From: Massilia mucilaginosa
GTDB lineage: Bacteria > Pseudomonadota > Gammaproteobacteria > Burkholderiales > Burkholderiaceae_D
Direction: 5' to 3'
DNA length: 64,000 nt
NCBI RefSeq assembly: GCF_011682145.1
Contig: NZ_WHJH01000021.1
Span: 37,945-101,944, forward strand
A model generated the notes under the pieces. It saw nothing but the letters and a program-made list of their open reading frames with translations. It ran no database searches and was not told the origin of the DNA. Below are positions 52,019-61,635 of this stretch, piece by piece (within the stretch, counting starts at the first letter, position 1; each line of letters begins with the position of its first letter). A program made the translations under genes and the position numbers.

Positions 52019-54328
52019 TTACGGAAATGTCCTCCAATTTCCACTTGGGTTCCAGGGTTTAATCCCCCACCACGCAGGAGTCATACCTTCGGGCGTAACA
52101 TTACCTGGCGACGCTCTTACTGTTGAGCCCGGAAAATTATCAGACATTGACTGTCCCGCAGATTTATCTCCATATCCACCGCCACATACGCGAAGTTCGA
52201 TAGACATATTCTTTGAATAGCCTCGATTTTTTCGTACTGCCTCCGCAAGTTCCGCCAAATCCGCCGGTGACATTACCTTGCCATTTGCCCCAATAATATT
52301 TCCCTTATAATCTCCGTGCGCAATAATTACTACTTTCGATGGGTCATCACGAACTCTTGCGCCTTGTGAATAATCCGCCGGCGGAAGAAGGTTTACAATC
52401 AATAGCCCTAAAGGATCTACAAAACTCAGCGGGTTCGCCTCCACATAACCATAAGTATTGATCCCGCCCGCTAAGCCAATCGGATCAGACTGGATATACC
52501 GCCCCGTCTGCGGATCATAGTCGCGATGGTAGTTGTAGAACAAATTTGTATTCTTGTCGTAATACTGCCCCGGCATTCGTAGATTGAAGGTAAACGCACC
52601 AACACCGCTTGGATTTTCGTTCACAGGCGTCAAGCCGAACGGATCACCATTGTCCCAGCGCCAAACAATTTTATTGTCGGTCGAGCGCGTAATCATCCGG
52701 GGAGTTCCCAAATGATCCGTATGAACATGAGACACATTAATTGCCGTGCTTTGTGCAGGTGCGGTACCCGTGACTGTTTGCGTCAATACTGCCACGGGCA
52801 GATTGCCCAAGTACACTGTCTCGCGGGTCGGCTTGCCACCGGTGTAAGTGTACTCGCCAACCAGCTGTCCTTGCTCACCATAGACAAACACGCCGCCGGC
52901 GTAGCCTTGAAAAACACGCTGATCGAGTCCATTGAAGAGCTGGACAATGGTCATCGCACCATTCTGGAAGCTGTACGGGCGTCCTCGTCCACTGTAGTTC
53001 ACGACAAGTGTCCCATCGCCAGTCAGATTGCCGGCACCGTCATACTTATTGGTCTTGGCTGGAACAGGGCCTGTGGTGGCAGTCAGCTTGTTACTGGCAG
53101 GATCGATGGTGTTGGTGTAGCTGTTCGCCCCGAACCCCGCTTTGATGCGATTGCCACTGGCATCGTAGGCGTAGGTCTGGGCAGCACCGTTGCCGCTGTA
53201 GCTGACCAGACGATCAAGTTCGTCGTAGCCGAAGGTCTGGTCAAGACTGGCAGGAATTGGCGCCGTGCCGGTGCCCGTATGCGTGTACCCTTTGATGCGG
53301 TTGGCGGCGTCGTAATTGACCGTACGAACGATGCCGTTAGCCGAAGGGCTTCCCAAGCTATAGCTGCTGGTGCGGCCATTGACGTCATAGGTGCGCAGAT
53401 GCGTGTACTGGTTTGCCGGTACGCTGTTGCCCCACGTCCAACCCGTGGGTCCACCAAACGGTGCATAGGTAATATTGTCCAGCAAAACGATGCTGCTGCC
53501 CGTGTTTGTGCCGGTACCGCTGGCCTGAACGGGATTGAGCACAATGCTGGTGACTTGCCCCGCATTGTTATAGCCATAATTGAGACGGTTGCCGCTCGGG
53601 TACGTCATGCTGGCTAACTGGCCGGCAGCATTGTAGGCATAGCTGAGCTTGTGGGTGGTGTTGTAGACCCCACCGATCGTATTCTGGATCTTGGTCGCCA
53701 GCCGCCCAAGTTCGTCGTAGGTATAGCTGGTATTCCCCGACTCATCCGTCATCCGGCTCATTTTGCCGATCGCGCTGGGGATTGGGGTAGCCCCGCCATC
53801 GTATTCAAATGCGGTGCTGACCGTACCGGTATAGTCGATCCGGGTCAGGCGGTTGAGCGCGTCGTAGGTGTACGTGTTTGTTTTTCCGCGCCCGTCCGTG
53901 CTCGTTTTCAGATTGCCGGCGGCATCATAAGTCGACTTGGTCAGGCCCGTGTCGGGGCTGCCCAGCTCGGCTTGATTGCCCAAGCCGTCGACCGCATAGC
54001 GCGTTTCCAGGTTGCGTGGATCGGTTACCGTCGCAAGCTGGTCGATGCCGTCATAGCCAAACTTGATGGTCGGGCGGGCGCCGTTGGTTGCCGGCTGCTG
54101 GATCTGCTTGACGCGATCGAGCGGATCGTAGGCCTGGTTGGTCACCCGCCCCAGCGGATCGGTGACCTCGGTCAGGTTGCCGCCAAGGTCGTATTGGTAA
54201 CGGGTAGGCGCGTCCGGTACCGTCTGCGCGGCGGCCACGGTTCCGGTATAGGCGCCGAGCAAGGGCGTGTAGGTCATCACAACGATCATTGCGCCCGACG
54301 TCAAACGGCTGAAAATACTGCGGGTCAT
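52019..54328 (-). CDS. Rhs protein, C-terminal part with core domain and variable toxin tip
   Basis: 769 residues from ATG 54328, overlapping the upstream Rhs part by ATGA. A signal peptide-like N-terminus (residues 1-35, to VAAAQ) precedes YD repeats (RYQYDLGGNLTEVTDPLGR and many more). The conserved core ends RDYDPQTGRYIQSDPIGLAGG and PLSFVDPLGL at residue 642. Residues 643-769 are the variable tip: KVVIIAHGDYKG with H671, SIELRVCGGGYGDKSAGQ with C715. This His-Gly ... Cys-x-x-G pattern resembles clan CD (caspase-like) cysteine peptidase arrangements, but the assignment is inference. There is no PAAR or VgrG domain. Confidence 0.85.
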   Translation of the reverse strand: MTRSIFSRLTSGAMIVVMTYTPLLGAYTGTVAAAQTVPDAPTRYQYDLGGNLTEVTDPLGRVTNQAYDPLDRVKQIQQPATNGARPTIKFGYDGIDQLATVTDPRNLETRYAVDGLGNQAELGSPDTGLTKSTYDAAGNLKTSTDGRGKTNTYTYDALNRLTRIDYTGTVSTAFEYDGGATPIPSAIGKMSRMTDESGNTSYTYDELGRLATKIQNTIGGVYNTTHKLSYAYNAAGQLASMTYPSGNRLNYGYNNAGQVTSIVLNPVQASGTGTNTGSSIVLLDNITYAPFGGPTGWTWGNSVPANQYTHLRTYDVNGRTSSYSLGSPSANGIVRTVNYDAANRIKGYTHTGTGTAPIPASLDQTFGYDELDRLVSYSGNGAAQTYAYDASGNRIKAGFGANSYTNTIDPASNKLTATTGPVPAKTNKYDGAGNLTGDGTLVVNYSGRGRPYSFQNGAMTIVQLFNGLDQRVFQGYAGGVFVYGEQGQLVGEYTYTGGKPTRETVYLGNLPVAVLTQTVTGTAPAQSTAINVSHVHTDHLGTPRMITRSTDNKIVWRWDNGDPFGLTPVNENPSGVGAFTFNLRMPGQYYDKNTNLFYNYHRDYDPQTGRYIQSDPIGLAGGINTYGYVEANPLSFVDPLGLLIVNLLPPADYSQGARVRDDPSKVVIIAHGDYKGNIIGANGKVMSPADLAELAEAVRKNRGYSKNMSIELRVCGGGYGDKSAGQSMSDNFPGSTVRASPGNVTPEGMTPAWWGIKPWNPSGNWRTFP

Positions 54329-56955
54329 TGCGCTGCTCCGGTTTGGCTCGTCAGACGGCCGGTAATGTCATAGGTGCGGGTAATCTGGCGCGCCAGGTTG
54401 CCATTGGGGTCGCGCACTTCTTCCTTGATCCTGTTGCCGGTAAGGTCGAGCGTGTAGGTGATGCTCTCGCCGCGGTTGTTGGCGATAGACGTCAGCCGCT
54501 GCGCCACATCGTAGTTGTAGGTCGTGACGCTGTTGTCGGGCAGCGTGACCGTTTTGACCTGGCCCGAAGGGGTATAGTCATAGCTGGTCGTCTGCGTGGA
54601 GGTACCGTTCGATACGGCTTGCGACGCAACCCATCCGCGCGGCGTGTAGCTCAGCGTCGTCGTCACGCCGTTCGGTGCGCGAATCATGCGAACTTGGCCA
54701 TGCGCGTCGTAGTCCGAGAACGTGGTCGCCTGGTTGGCGGCGTTGATCACCGTGATCAGGTCGCCGGTGGACGGATCGTAATCGTAGGTAGTACGGTCGA
54801 CGATGTCGGTACGCGGACCGGTGACGGTTTTCAACTGGCCGAGATTGCTGTACGTGTATGTCGAGGTACGGATGATGCCCGTCACGGGCGCGGCCAGGCC
54901 CTGCGCACCTGTCAAGTCGGTGGTGGCCTGCTCGGACTTGCTAATCAGGTTGCCGGACGCATCGTATTTGTATTTCGTAATACGCTTGGGTTCGGAGATG
55001 ACTTCAGGCAGGCGGAACTGCGCGTGCCATGTGGTCGTGGTTTTGCGTACAGGCAGCGCGAGCGTTTGCGCAGTCAGCATCGGAGTGCAATCAGCGCCAA
55101 CAACGCCTTCTACACGCGCGGATTCCAGATTGCGCAAGGTACCGTAAGCGAAGCAGCTAAAGTTGCTGTTGAAATCCTTGGTCTTCGTGACATTGCCAAT
55201 GCTGTCATACGTATGTTCAGCGATCGTGCCGCACTCGACACACGGAGCATCGATAGTCGTCGGTTTCGCAATGCCCTGTACATATGTTTTCTTGAAAGTT
55301 CGCACTGACGTTACTACTTTGTCGGCCGGACCGACGTAGTGGGTGACTTTCGTTGAAGCGTCATTACCATCCGCATAGGCAAGCGTAACTTTTTCGATAC
55401 CGTTACCAAGTTCCGACAAGGTCGCCCTGCCTTCGCAGTCATATGCCCAACTGATATGGCGTTCTTCGTTTTCATCGACCAGGCCTGTCATTAAATTCAT
55501 AAATTTTTCAGGGCCGAAGCCGTTTCCCATCGGAAAAGACGATGGGCATCGTATGCCCCCGTTAATCTTGCTTTCTTCATTGTAGAAATATGTTTGGCTC
55601 TTTCCATCAGGGTAAGTGACCTTGGTCAGATTGTTCGCTTTACACGCCAAGGTGTTTTCATTTCCAGCAACGCAACCTCCTGAAGGCCCATCGTATTCGT
55701 AGAGGTAGGCTTGACTGGCCGGATCGATCACTTCGACCAGTCGTCCCTTAGCGTCATAGTTAAATTGAAGCTGACGCCCCCAGTGGTTGGTAACACAGAG
55801 CAAACGCCCAACGGGTGGCACCTCGTCAGAGTGGGTGCCCGGGCAAGCGGGAGCGTTCGCCGGGAACCGACCAATTTTGTTGTCTTTGTTTATGCCATCA
55901 GTATAGGTCAAGACTTGTTGAAGACCATTGCGCTCAGTTATCGAAAGCAAAACGCCTGTCTTATCAAAACGCTCGGTACGGTCGTTCTTGGCATCGTAGA
56001 GAATCCATTCCAGCACCGAGTCGTTATTTACTGACATGATCGGGGAAAGCCGATCATTCACGTCAGCGCCGCTAGTATAGTTTCCAAGCTGATCACCGAC
56101 AAAGCTAAAGTATTTCCCATCAGGATGCATGATTGACACCTTCGATGGAATGCGTTCCTTGCTCAAAAACCCGGATGAACACTCCCATTCACCCGAAACA
56201 AATCGCCAGCACTTACCAACCGGCGGTTCGATATCTTTTAGTTCCGCACGCAGCGATTTATTGAAGGAGTGGGTCCACCGGACGCCAAAACCGCGAATCA
56301 AGTACGGGTCAGACAGGCTCGTAGAACTGTTGTACATGCGTCGGAGGTTCAAGCTGCTTGATGATTTAGATGATGCGTAATCGGTGATGGAATGCCACAT
56401 ATTCCCGGTTGTCGGCGTGATGGGCTGACCGGTTTGGCATTTGGGACATTGCGGCCCAACATTGCCTCCCTTCGCATCTTTTTTTTCTTCATATCTACCC
56501 GAGCGACACGCTTTAATTGGCGTGAAATAGCGTTGGCCTTGCGACTCTATGCATACTGTCCGGCTACGGTAGATCAGCACGGCACCGCCTTCCGAACGGG
56601 GAACGCAGTTATCGTCCTTCATTGCCCACCCGGTAGGATGTGAACTACGTTCCCGCGTTGTTACCCCGCCCACAGACTCGTCAACAATCCATGGACTTGG
56701 CTCACCTCGCCAGAAAATTGAGCAATACGAAGCAGGCATCCCCTTATTCAATAACTCCAGATAAGCGGCTCTAGTTGAGGCGATGTCTGGGAATTTTGTC
56801 GGTCCCCAATGATATATATATGGACCGATATAGATGCGTTCTTGGGCATGTGCGTTACTGCAAAAAATGGAAAATAGCGCGGCGATGCAAGCCCATACAA
56901 GTCGATAGACAGAATGACGCGCATTGCCAAGAAGTGCTACGAAAGACGAAGACAT
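54325..56955 (-). CDS. Rhs protein, N-terminal part (YD repeats)
   Basis: 876 residues from ATG 56955, with AGGA 6 bases upstream. The signal peptide (about residues 18-38, WACIAALFSIFCSNAHAQ) marks Sec export. Residues 40-180 have many Cys and a CPKCQTGQPITPTTGN segment that begins the Rhs shell, followed by YD-type repeats (QFNYDAKGRLVEVIDPAS; YNYDVAQRLTSIANN) to the end. It is coupled to the second part by ATGA overlap. Both parts have their own signal peptide, so this looks like a deliberate two-piece shell rather than a frameshift. Lower GC suggests acquisition. Confidence 0.85.
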   Translation of the reverse strand: MSSSFVALLGNARHSVYRLVWACIAALFSIFCSNAHAQERIYIGPYIYHWGPTKFPDIASTRAAYLELLNKGMPASYCSIFWRGEPSPWIVDESVGGVTTRERSSHPTGWAMKDDNCVPRSEGGAVLIYRSRTVCIESQGQRYFTPIKACRSGRYEEKKDAKGGNVGPQCPKCQTGQPITPTTGNMWHSITDYASSKSSSSLNLRRMYNSSTSLSDPYLIRGFGVRWTHSFNKSLRAELKDIEPPVGKCWRFVSGEWECSSGFLSKERIPSKVSIMHPDGKYFSFVGDQLGNYTSGADVNDRLSPIMSVNNDSVLEWILYDAKNDRTERFDKTGVLLSITERNGLQQVLTYTDGINKDNKIGRFPANAPACPGTHSDEVPPVGRLLCVTNHWGRQLQFNYDAKGRLVEVIDPASQAYLYEYDGPSGGCVAGNENTLACKANNLTKVTYPDGKSQTYFYNEESKINGGIRCPSSFPMGNGFGPEKFMNLMTGLVDENEERHISWAYDCEGRATLSELGNGIEKVTLAYADGNDASTKVTHYVGPADKVVTSVRTFKKTYVQGIAKPTTIDAPCVECGTIAEHTYDSIGNVTKTKDFNSNFSCFAYGTLRNLESARVEGVVGADCTPMLTAQTLALPVRKTTTTWHAQFRLPEVISEPKRITKYKYDASGNLISKSEQATTDLTGAQGLAAPVTGIIRTSTYTYSNLGQLKTVTGPRTDIVDRTTYDYDPSTGDLITVINAANQATTFSDYDAHGQVRMIRAPNGVTTTLSYTPRGWVASQAVSNGTSTQTTSYDYTPSGQVKTVTLPDNSVTTYNYDVAQRLTSIANNRGESITYTLDLTGNRIKEEVRDPNGNLARQITRTYDITGRLTSQTGAAQ

Positions 56956-57372
56956 TTGATTCCTAACGCAGGTAGACAAGACAAAATTATCTCATGTCCA
57001 ACTGGAAAGAAATCTACTTTGGCAATATTATTAGCAGCGCAATACACAGTTGAAGATTCCCAACTTTGCATACGACGAGATTTAGCCAAAATACGCTTTT
57101 GTCGATTTGGGCATTTGATTCCGAACCCGGCAGGCTAGATCTGCAGCAAAATGGAAGAGGAAATTGAGCAGGGCGGAAAAGCGTAGCGCCTTCCACCGTT
57201 GAGGAGTATGACGGGCGTACCAGCCCGGCATACGGCGAAAGGCGCTCCGCTTTTCCGCCCAAGGGCGTGGCCCAGAGACGTGGCGCCAGCGTTGCGGCGC
57301 ACTTGTAACAATCACCCGCAAACAACGGGATATATAGTTTAGCAATAATACCTATTCATCATCCGGATCGAC
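56956..57372. other. Spacer between the Rhs island and recX
   Basis: 417 bases. It must hold the Rhs promoter, though none is convincing. It also contains the inverted-repeat element at 57171-57260. No gene is supported. Confidence 0.5.
57171..57260. repeat. 90-bp inverted-repeat element near recX
   Basis: The ends 57171-57192 and 57239-57260 are 22-base inverted repeats (GGGCGGAAAAGCG...GCGCCTT) with one mismatch. The 46-base centre carries no gene. It sits between the Rhs island and recX, at the island border. Confidence 0.75.
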
Positions 57373-57828
57373 TCAGTCGTCATCCGGATCGCGCCCCTGC
57401 ATCGCCGCCTTGACCGCGCGCTGCGAAAACCCGCGCTGCATCAGGAACCGCATCTGCCTGTTGCGCTCGGCGGGATCGCTCGCCACCGTGCCGTACTTGC
57501 GCTCCCACACTTCGCGGGCGCGCGCCAGCTCGCTGTCGGCAAGACCCGCCTTGAGTTCCTGCAAGGCCTCGCCCTTGACCCCGTGACTTTGCAACTCGGC
57601 CATGATGCGGCTGTTGCCGAAGCGCGCAGAGCGGCGGTGAATCAGGGATTCGGAGAAACGTTCCTGCGACAGCCAGTTGTTTTTCTCAAGAAAATCGAGA
57701 AGGGCCTCGACATCGTCGCCCTCCTCCGCATGGCGCGCCAGCTTGCGCCCCAGCTCAAGCCGGCTGTGCTCGCGCATCGACAGATAGCGCAGGGCACGGC
57801 CTTTCAGGCTCAAATGGGGTGCTGCCAT
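57373..57828 (-). CDS. recX: Regulatory protein RecX
   Basis: 151 residues from ATG 57828; a TTG two codons earlier is less likely. RecX motifs are [35 protein letters not shown] and the three-helix repeats with [16 protein letters not shown] near the end. It limits RecA filament growth. It is 15 bases downstream of recA, the usual arrangement. Confidence 0.93.
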   Translation of the reverse strand: MAAPHLSLKGRALRYLSMREHSRLELGRKLARHAEEGDDVEALLDFLEKNNWLSQERFSESLIHRRSARFGNSRIMAELQSHGVKGEALQELKAGLADSELARAREVWERKYGTVASDPAERNRQMRFLMQRGFSQRAVKAAMQGRDPDDD

Positions 57829-57843
57829 CGCCAAACCCGCCGA

Positions 57844-58926
57844 TTACTCGGGGACAGCCTTCAGCTTGGCCGCCTTGACGGCAGGCTCCTCGCCAGCGAC
57901 CGGCGGCAGTTCGCGCACGCCGAGAGCGACGCGTACCTTGTTTTCGATCTCGCGCGCCAGAGCCGGACGCTCCTTGAGGTAAATACGCGCATTATCCTTA
58001 CCCTGGCCGATACGTTCGCCGTTATAGCTGTACCAGGAACCCGACTTCTCGACGATCTTGTTATCCGCACCCAGATCCAGAATCTCGCCTTCGCGCGACG
58101 TGCCTTCGCCATACAGGATGTCGAAGTGCGCTTCCTTGAACGGTGGCGCGATCTTGTTCTTGACGACCTTGACCTTGGTTTCGTTACCGATGACTTCGTC
58201 GCCGGACTTGATCGAACCGGTACGGCGGATGTCCAGGCGCACCGAGGCGTAGAACTTGAGCGCGTTACCACCGGTGGTGGTTTCCGGGCTGCCGAACATG
58301 ACGCCGATCTTCATGCGGATCTGGTTGATGAAAATGACCAGGGTGTTGGTGCGGTTGATCGAACCGGTCAGCTTGCGCAGGGCCTGGGACATCAGACGGG
58401 CCTGCAGACCCGGCAGGGAGTCGCCCATGTCGCCTTCGATCTCGGCGCGCGGGGTGAGCGCGGCCACCGAGTCGATGACGACCAGGTCGACGCTGCCCGA
58501 ACGCACCAGCGCATCGGTGATTTCCAGTGCCTGTTCACCCGTGTCCGGCTGCGAAATGAGCAGTTCGGACAGGTTGATGCCCAGTTTTTGGGCATAGCCG
58601 ACGTCGAGCGCGTGCTCGGCATCGATAAAGGCGCAGGTGCCGCCCAGTTTTTGCATTTGCGCGATGGTCTGCAGGGTCAGCGTGGTTTTACCCGACGATT
58701 CAGGACCGTAGATCTCGACCACGCGGCCGCGCGGCAGGCCGCCGACGCCGAGCGCGATGTCCAGGCCGAGCGAGCCGGTCGAGACGACCTGCACATCTTC
58801 AACCGGCGCGTTGGCATCCATGCGCATGACGGAGCCCTTGCCGAACTGCTTTTCAATCTGCGCCAGGGCAGCGGCCAGCGCTTTGCCCTTCTCGCCAGCA
58901 TTTAATACGGTTTTTTTATCGTCCAT
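57844..58926 (-). CDS. recA: Recombinase RecA
   Basis: 360 residues. The Walker A loop is GPESSGKTT, the Walker B region [13 protein letters not shown], and the DNA-binding L2 loop lies in [27 protein letters not shown]. It forms filaments for homologous recombination and triggers LexA cleavage. A consensus SOS box lies 62 bases before the start, so it is damage-inducible. Confidence 0.98.
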   Translation of the reverse strand: MDDKKTVLNAGEKGKALAAALAQIEKQFGKGSVMRMDANAPVEDVQVVSTGSLGLDIALGVGGLPRGRVVEIYGPESSGKTTLTLQTIAQMQKLGGTCAFIDAEHALDVGYAQKLGINLSELLISQPDTGEQALEITDALVRSGSVDLVVIDSVAALTPRAEIEGDMGDSLPGLQARLMSQALRKLTGSINRTNTLVIFINQIRMKIGVMFGSPETTTGGNALKFYASVRLDIRRTGSIKSGDEVIGNETKVKVVKNKIAPPFKEAHFDILYGEGTSREGEILDLGADNKIVEKSGSWYSYNGERIGQGKDNARIYLKERPALAREIENKVRVALGVRELPPVAGEEPAVKAAKLKAVPE

Positions 58927-58987
58927 AACTTTCTTTCAGTCCAGAGAGTGGTCCAGATCAAGGGCGGGTAGCACGTCACAGGCACTA

Positions 58988-59003
58988 CTGTACAAATAAA
59001 CAG
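58988..59003 (-). promoter_or_regulatory. LexA (SOS) box of recA
   Basis: CTGT-ACAAATAA-ACAG is an exact CTGT-N8-ACAG site. Placement 62 bases upstream of recA fits direct LexA repression. No lexA gene lies in the window. Confidence 0.9.
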
Positions 59004-59099
59004 TGGTTTATGCAAGCGGCACACGCCCGATTTCAAAAAAATTCCCGGCGTTGCGGCAAATGAAACACAATAGCCTTACTTAGACGTCCCGGTGCCACC

Positions 59100-59810
59100 A
59101 TGCGTATTTTACTTGCCGAAGATGATAGCGTGCTTGCCGATGGATTGACGCGCTCCTTGCGCCAGTCCGGCTACGCCATCGATTGTGTGAAGAACGGACA
59201 GGAGGCCGATACCGCCCTGTCCACCCAGGAATTCGACCTGCTGATCCTCGACCTGGGCTTGCCGCGCCTGTCCGGGCTGGAAGTGCTGCGCCGCCTGCGC
59301 GCCCGCGCTTCGCTGCTGCCGGTGCTGATCCTCACCGCGGCCGACTCGATCGAGCAGCGGGTCAACGGCCTCGACCTGGGCGCCGACGATTACATGGCCA
59401 AGCCGTTCGCCCTGTCCGAGCTGGAAGCGCGTGTGCGCGCCCTGACCCGGCGCGGCGCCGGCGGTGGCGCGGCGGTGGTGCGCCACGGCCCGCTGGCGTA
59501 CGACCAGGTCGGCCGCAGCGCCTATATCAACGACCAGATGCTGGACCTGTCGGCGCGCGAACTGGGCCTGCTCGAAATCCTGCTGGCGCGCGCCGGACGC
59601 CTGGTGTCGAAGGAACAACTGGTCGACCATTTGTGCGAATGGGGCGAGGAAGTGTCGAACAATGCCATCGAAGTCTATGTGCACCGCCTGCGCAAGAAGA
59701 TCGAGGTGGGCGGGGTGCGCATCGCCACCGTGCGCGGGCTGGGCTACTGCCTGGAAAAATTCCTCGACGGCAGCCGCGCCGCGCCGGACACGGGCGTGGC
59801 ATCGAAGTGA
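59100..59810 (+). CDS. OmpR-family response regulator (TctD/QseB-like)
   Basis: 236 residues. The receiver has LLAEDDSVL, the phospho-Asp in LLILDLGLPRLSG and the Lys in YMAKPF. A winged-helix DNA-binding domain follows (LDLSARELGLLEILLARAG, SNNAIEVYVHRLRKKI, ATVRGLGYCLE). It is the first gene of an operon with its kinase and a solute symporter, and probably controls uptake of that solute. Confidence 0.93.
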   Translation: MRILLAEDDSVLADGLTRSLRQSGYAIDCVKNGQEADTALSTQEFDLLILDLGLPRLSGLEVLRRLRARASLLPVLILTAADSIEQRVNGLDLGADDYMAKPFALSELEARVRALTRRGAGGGAAVVRHGPLAYDQVGRSAYINDQMLDLSARELGLLEILLARAGRLVSKEQLVDHLCEWGEEVSNNAIEVYVHRLRKKIEVGGVRIATVRGLGYCLEKFLDGSRAAPDTGVASK

Positions 59811-61333
59811 GCGTGCGCGACGCCGCCCTGGCGCCGCCGGACGCGCCGGACGCCCTCGACACCCTGTATGTGCCGCCCGGCGCCGAGCTCGAAGAAAACA
59901 TCCAGCATTCCCTGTTCGGCGAAATCCTCGACTGGATGCTGGCGCCCCTGCTGCTGCTGTGGCCAATGAGCATCGCCATTACTTACCTGGTGGCCAAGTC
60001 GATTGCCAACCAGCCCTTCGACCATGCGCTGGAAGACAGCATCACCGTGCTGGCCCAGCAGGTGCGCGAGGTCGACGGCAAGGTGCTCTCGCGCCTGCCC
60101 GGCAGCGCGCGCGACATGCTGCGCGCCGACGATGTGGACCAGGTGTTCATCCAGATCACCGGTCCGCGCCGCGAGCACGTCGACGGCGACCGCGACCTGC
60201 CGCTGCCGCCCGATGACGAACGCCTGCGCAACGGCCGCGTGCATTTCCGCAATGAGCTGATGCACGGCACGCCGGTGCGCATCGCCTTTTCCTACGTCAA
60301 CCTGCGCCCGCTGGCCAAGCGCGGCGACGAGCCCTGGGCCGCCCTGGTGCAGGTGGCCGAAACCCTGGACAAGCGCGCCCAGCTGGCCAACGAAATCATC
60401 AAGGGCGTGATCTTGCCCCAGTTCATCATCTTGCCGATCGTGCTGGCCCTGGTCTGGTTCGCCCTGGCCCGGGGACTGTCGCCGCTGGCGCAGTTGCAGG
60501 AGCGCATACGCGCGCGCCGCCCCGACGATCTCTCGCCCATCGATTCGCGCCAGGTGCCGGAAGAAATCTCGCCGCTGGTCGGGTCGCTGAACGACATGCT
60601 CGAGCGCCTCTCGCAAACCATCGAAATGCAAAAACGCTTCATCGCCGACGCCGCCCACCAGATGAAAACCCCGCTGGCCGGCATGCGCATGCAGTCCGAA
60701 CTGGCGCTGCGCCAGCTCGACCCCGAAGAAATCCGCCGCTCGCTCGAACAACTGGCCAAGAGTTCGGAGTCGGCCACGCGCCTGGTCAACCAGCTGCTGG
60801 CCCTGGCACGCGCCGAAAACCAGCCCAACGCCGGCCTTGCCTACGAGGAGCTGGACCTGTGCGAGAGCGCGCGCGACACCGTGCAGGACTGGGTGCAAGC
60901 CTCGTTCGCGCAGCGCATCGACCTCGGCTTCGAGCAGCCGGACGAGCCGGTGCATATCGCCGCCAACGCCATGATGCTGCGCGAAATGCTCTCGAACCTG
61001 ATCGACAACGCCCTGCGCTATACCCCGGCCGGCGGCAGCGTCACCGTGCGCGTGCGGCGCGAGCTTGATCTGGCGATCCTGGAAGTGGAAGACAGCGGCC
61101 CCGGCATCGCCCCGGCCGAGCGCGCCCATGTGTTCGAACGCTTCTACCGCATCCTCGGCAACAGCGCGCCCGGCAGCGGCCTCGGGCTGGCCATCGTGCG
61201 CGAGATCGCCCAGCAGCACGGGGCCGAGATCGACATTGTCAACAACCCGCGCAGCGGACAAAAAACCTCGCCCGGCTGCCTGTTCCGCCTGACCTTCCCG
61301 CCGCCGCGCATCACCGACGAGGACGACGCCTGA
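59807..61333 (+). CDS. Sensor histidine kinase (TctE-like)
   Basis: 508 residues from GTG 59807, overlapping the regulator stop by GTGA; a longer upstream frame is rejected. A first membrane helix lies at ~45-66, then a periplasmic domain of ~130 residues and a second helix at ~200-222. The HisKA site is H284 in ADAAHQMKTPLAGM. The ATPase domain has NLIDNALRYTP and GSGLGLAIV. It resembles the tricarboxylate-sensing TctE group, but the ligand is unknown. Confidence 0.93.
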   Translation: MSVRDAALAPPDAPDALDTLYVPPGAELEENIQHSLFGEILDWMLAPLLLLWPMSIAITYLVAKSIANQPFDHALEDSITVLAQQVREVDGKVLSRLPGSARDMLRADDVDQVFIQITGPRREHVDGDRDLPLPPDDERLRNGRVHFRNELMHGTPVRIAFSYVNLRPLAKRGDEPWAALVQVAETLDKRAQLANEIIKGVILPQFIILPIVLALVWFALARGLSPLAQLQERIRARRPDDLSPIDSRQVPEEISPLVGSLNDMLERLSQTIEMQKRFIADAAHQMKTPLAGMRMQSELALRQLDPEEIRRSLEQLAKSSESATRLVNQLLALARAENQPNAGLAYEELDLCESARDTVQDWVQASFAQRIDLGFEQPDEPVHIAANAMMLREMLSNLIDNALRYTPAGGSVTVRVRRELDLAILEVEDSGPGIAPAERAHVFERFYRILGNSAPGSGLGLAIVREIAQQHGAEIDIVNNPRSGQKTSPGCLFRLTFPPPRITDEDDA

Positions 61334-61635
61334 TGCCGGCCGCGCTCGACTCCGTGGCCACCCAGCGCCGCCGGCTGGTTGCGGCGCGCCGCATCCACTG
61401 GCACCGCACGCGCCGCGTCACCGCACTGCTGCTGCTGGTCTGGCTGGCCTGCGGCTTTTGCACCGTATTTTTCGCGCGCGAACTGGGCGCCTGGTTGCTG
61501 TTCGGCTGGCCTCTGCCGTTCTATCTGGCCGCACAAGGCGCATCGCTGGTCTACCTCGCCATCATTGGCGTCTACGTGCTGGCGATGCGGCGCGCCGACC
61601 GCCAGTTCCTCGCCTTGCTGAAAGACACTGCATGA
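61333..61635 (+). CDS. DUF4212 small transport subunit
   Basis: 100 residues whose ATG shares one base with the kinase stop. Two hydrophobic helices (VTALLLLVWLACGFCTVFF; LPFYLAAQGASLVYLAIIGVYVLAM) and a charged N-terminus are typical of DUF4212. The family is always found next to a sodium:solute symporter of the VC_2705 type, as here, and overlaps it by ATGA. It is probably needed for assembly or activity of that transporter. Confidence 0.9.
   Translation: MPAALDSVATQRRRLVAARRIHWHRTRRVTALLLLVWLACGFCTVFFARELGAWLLFGWPLPFYLAAQGASLVYLAIIGVYVLAMRRADRQFLALLKDTA

Noticed and set aside
54325..54328. Frameshift in a single Rhs gene
   Set aside because: Clean start-stop overlap and a new signal peptide at the second start.
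59183..59806. Extension of the sensor kinase frame upstream
   Set aside because: It lies inside the response regulator gene; GTG 59807 overlaps its stop and fits the first membrane helix.
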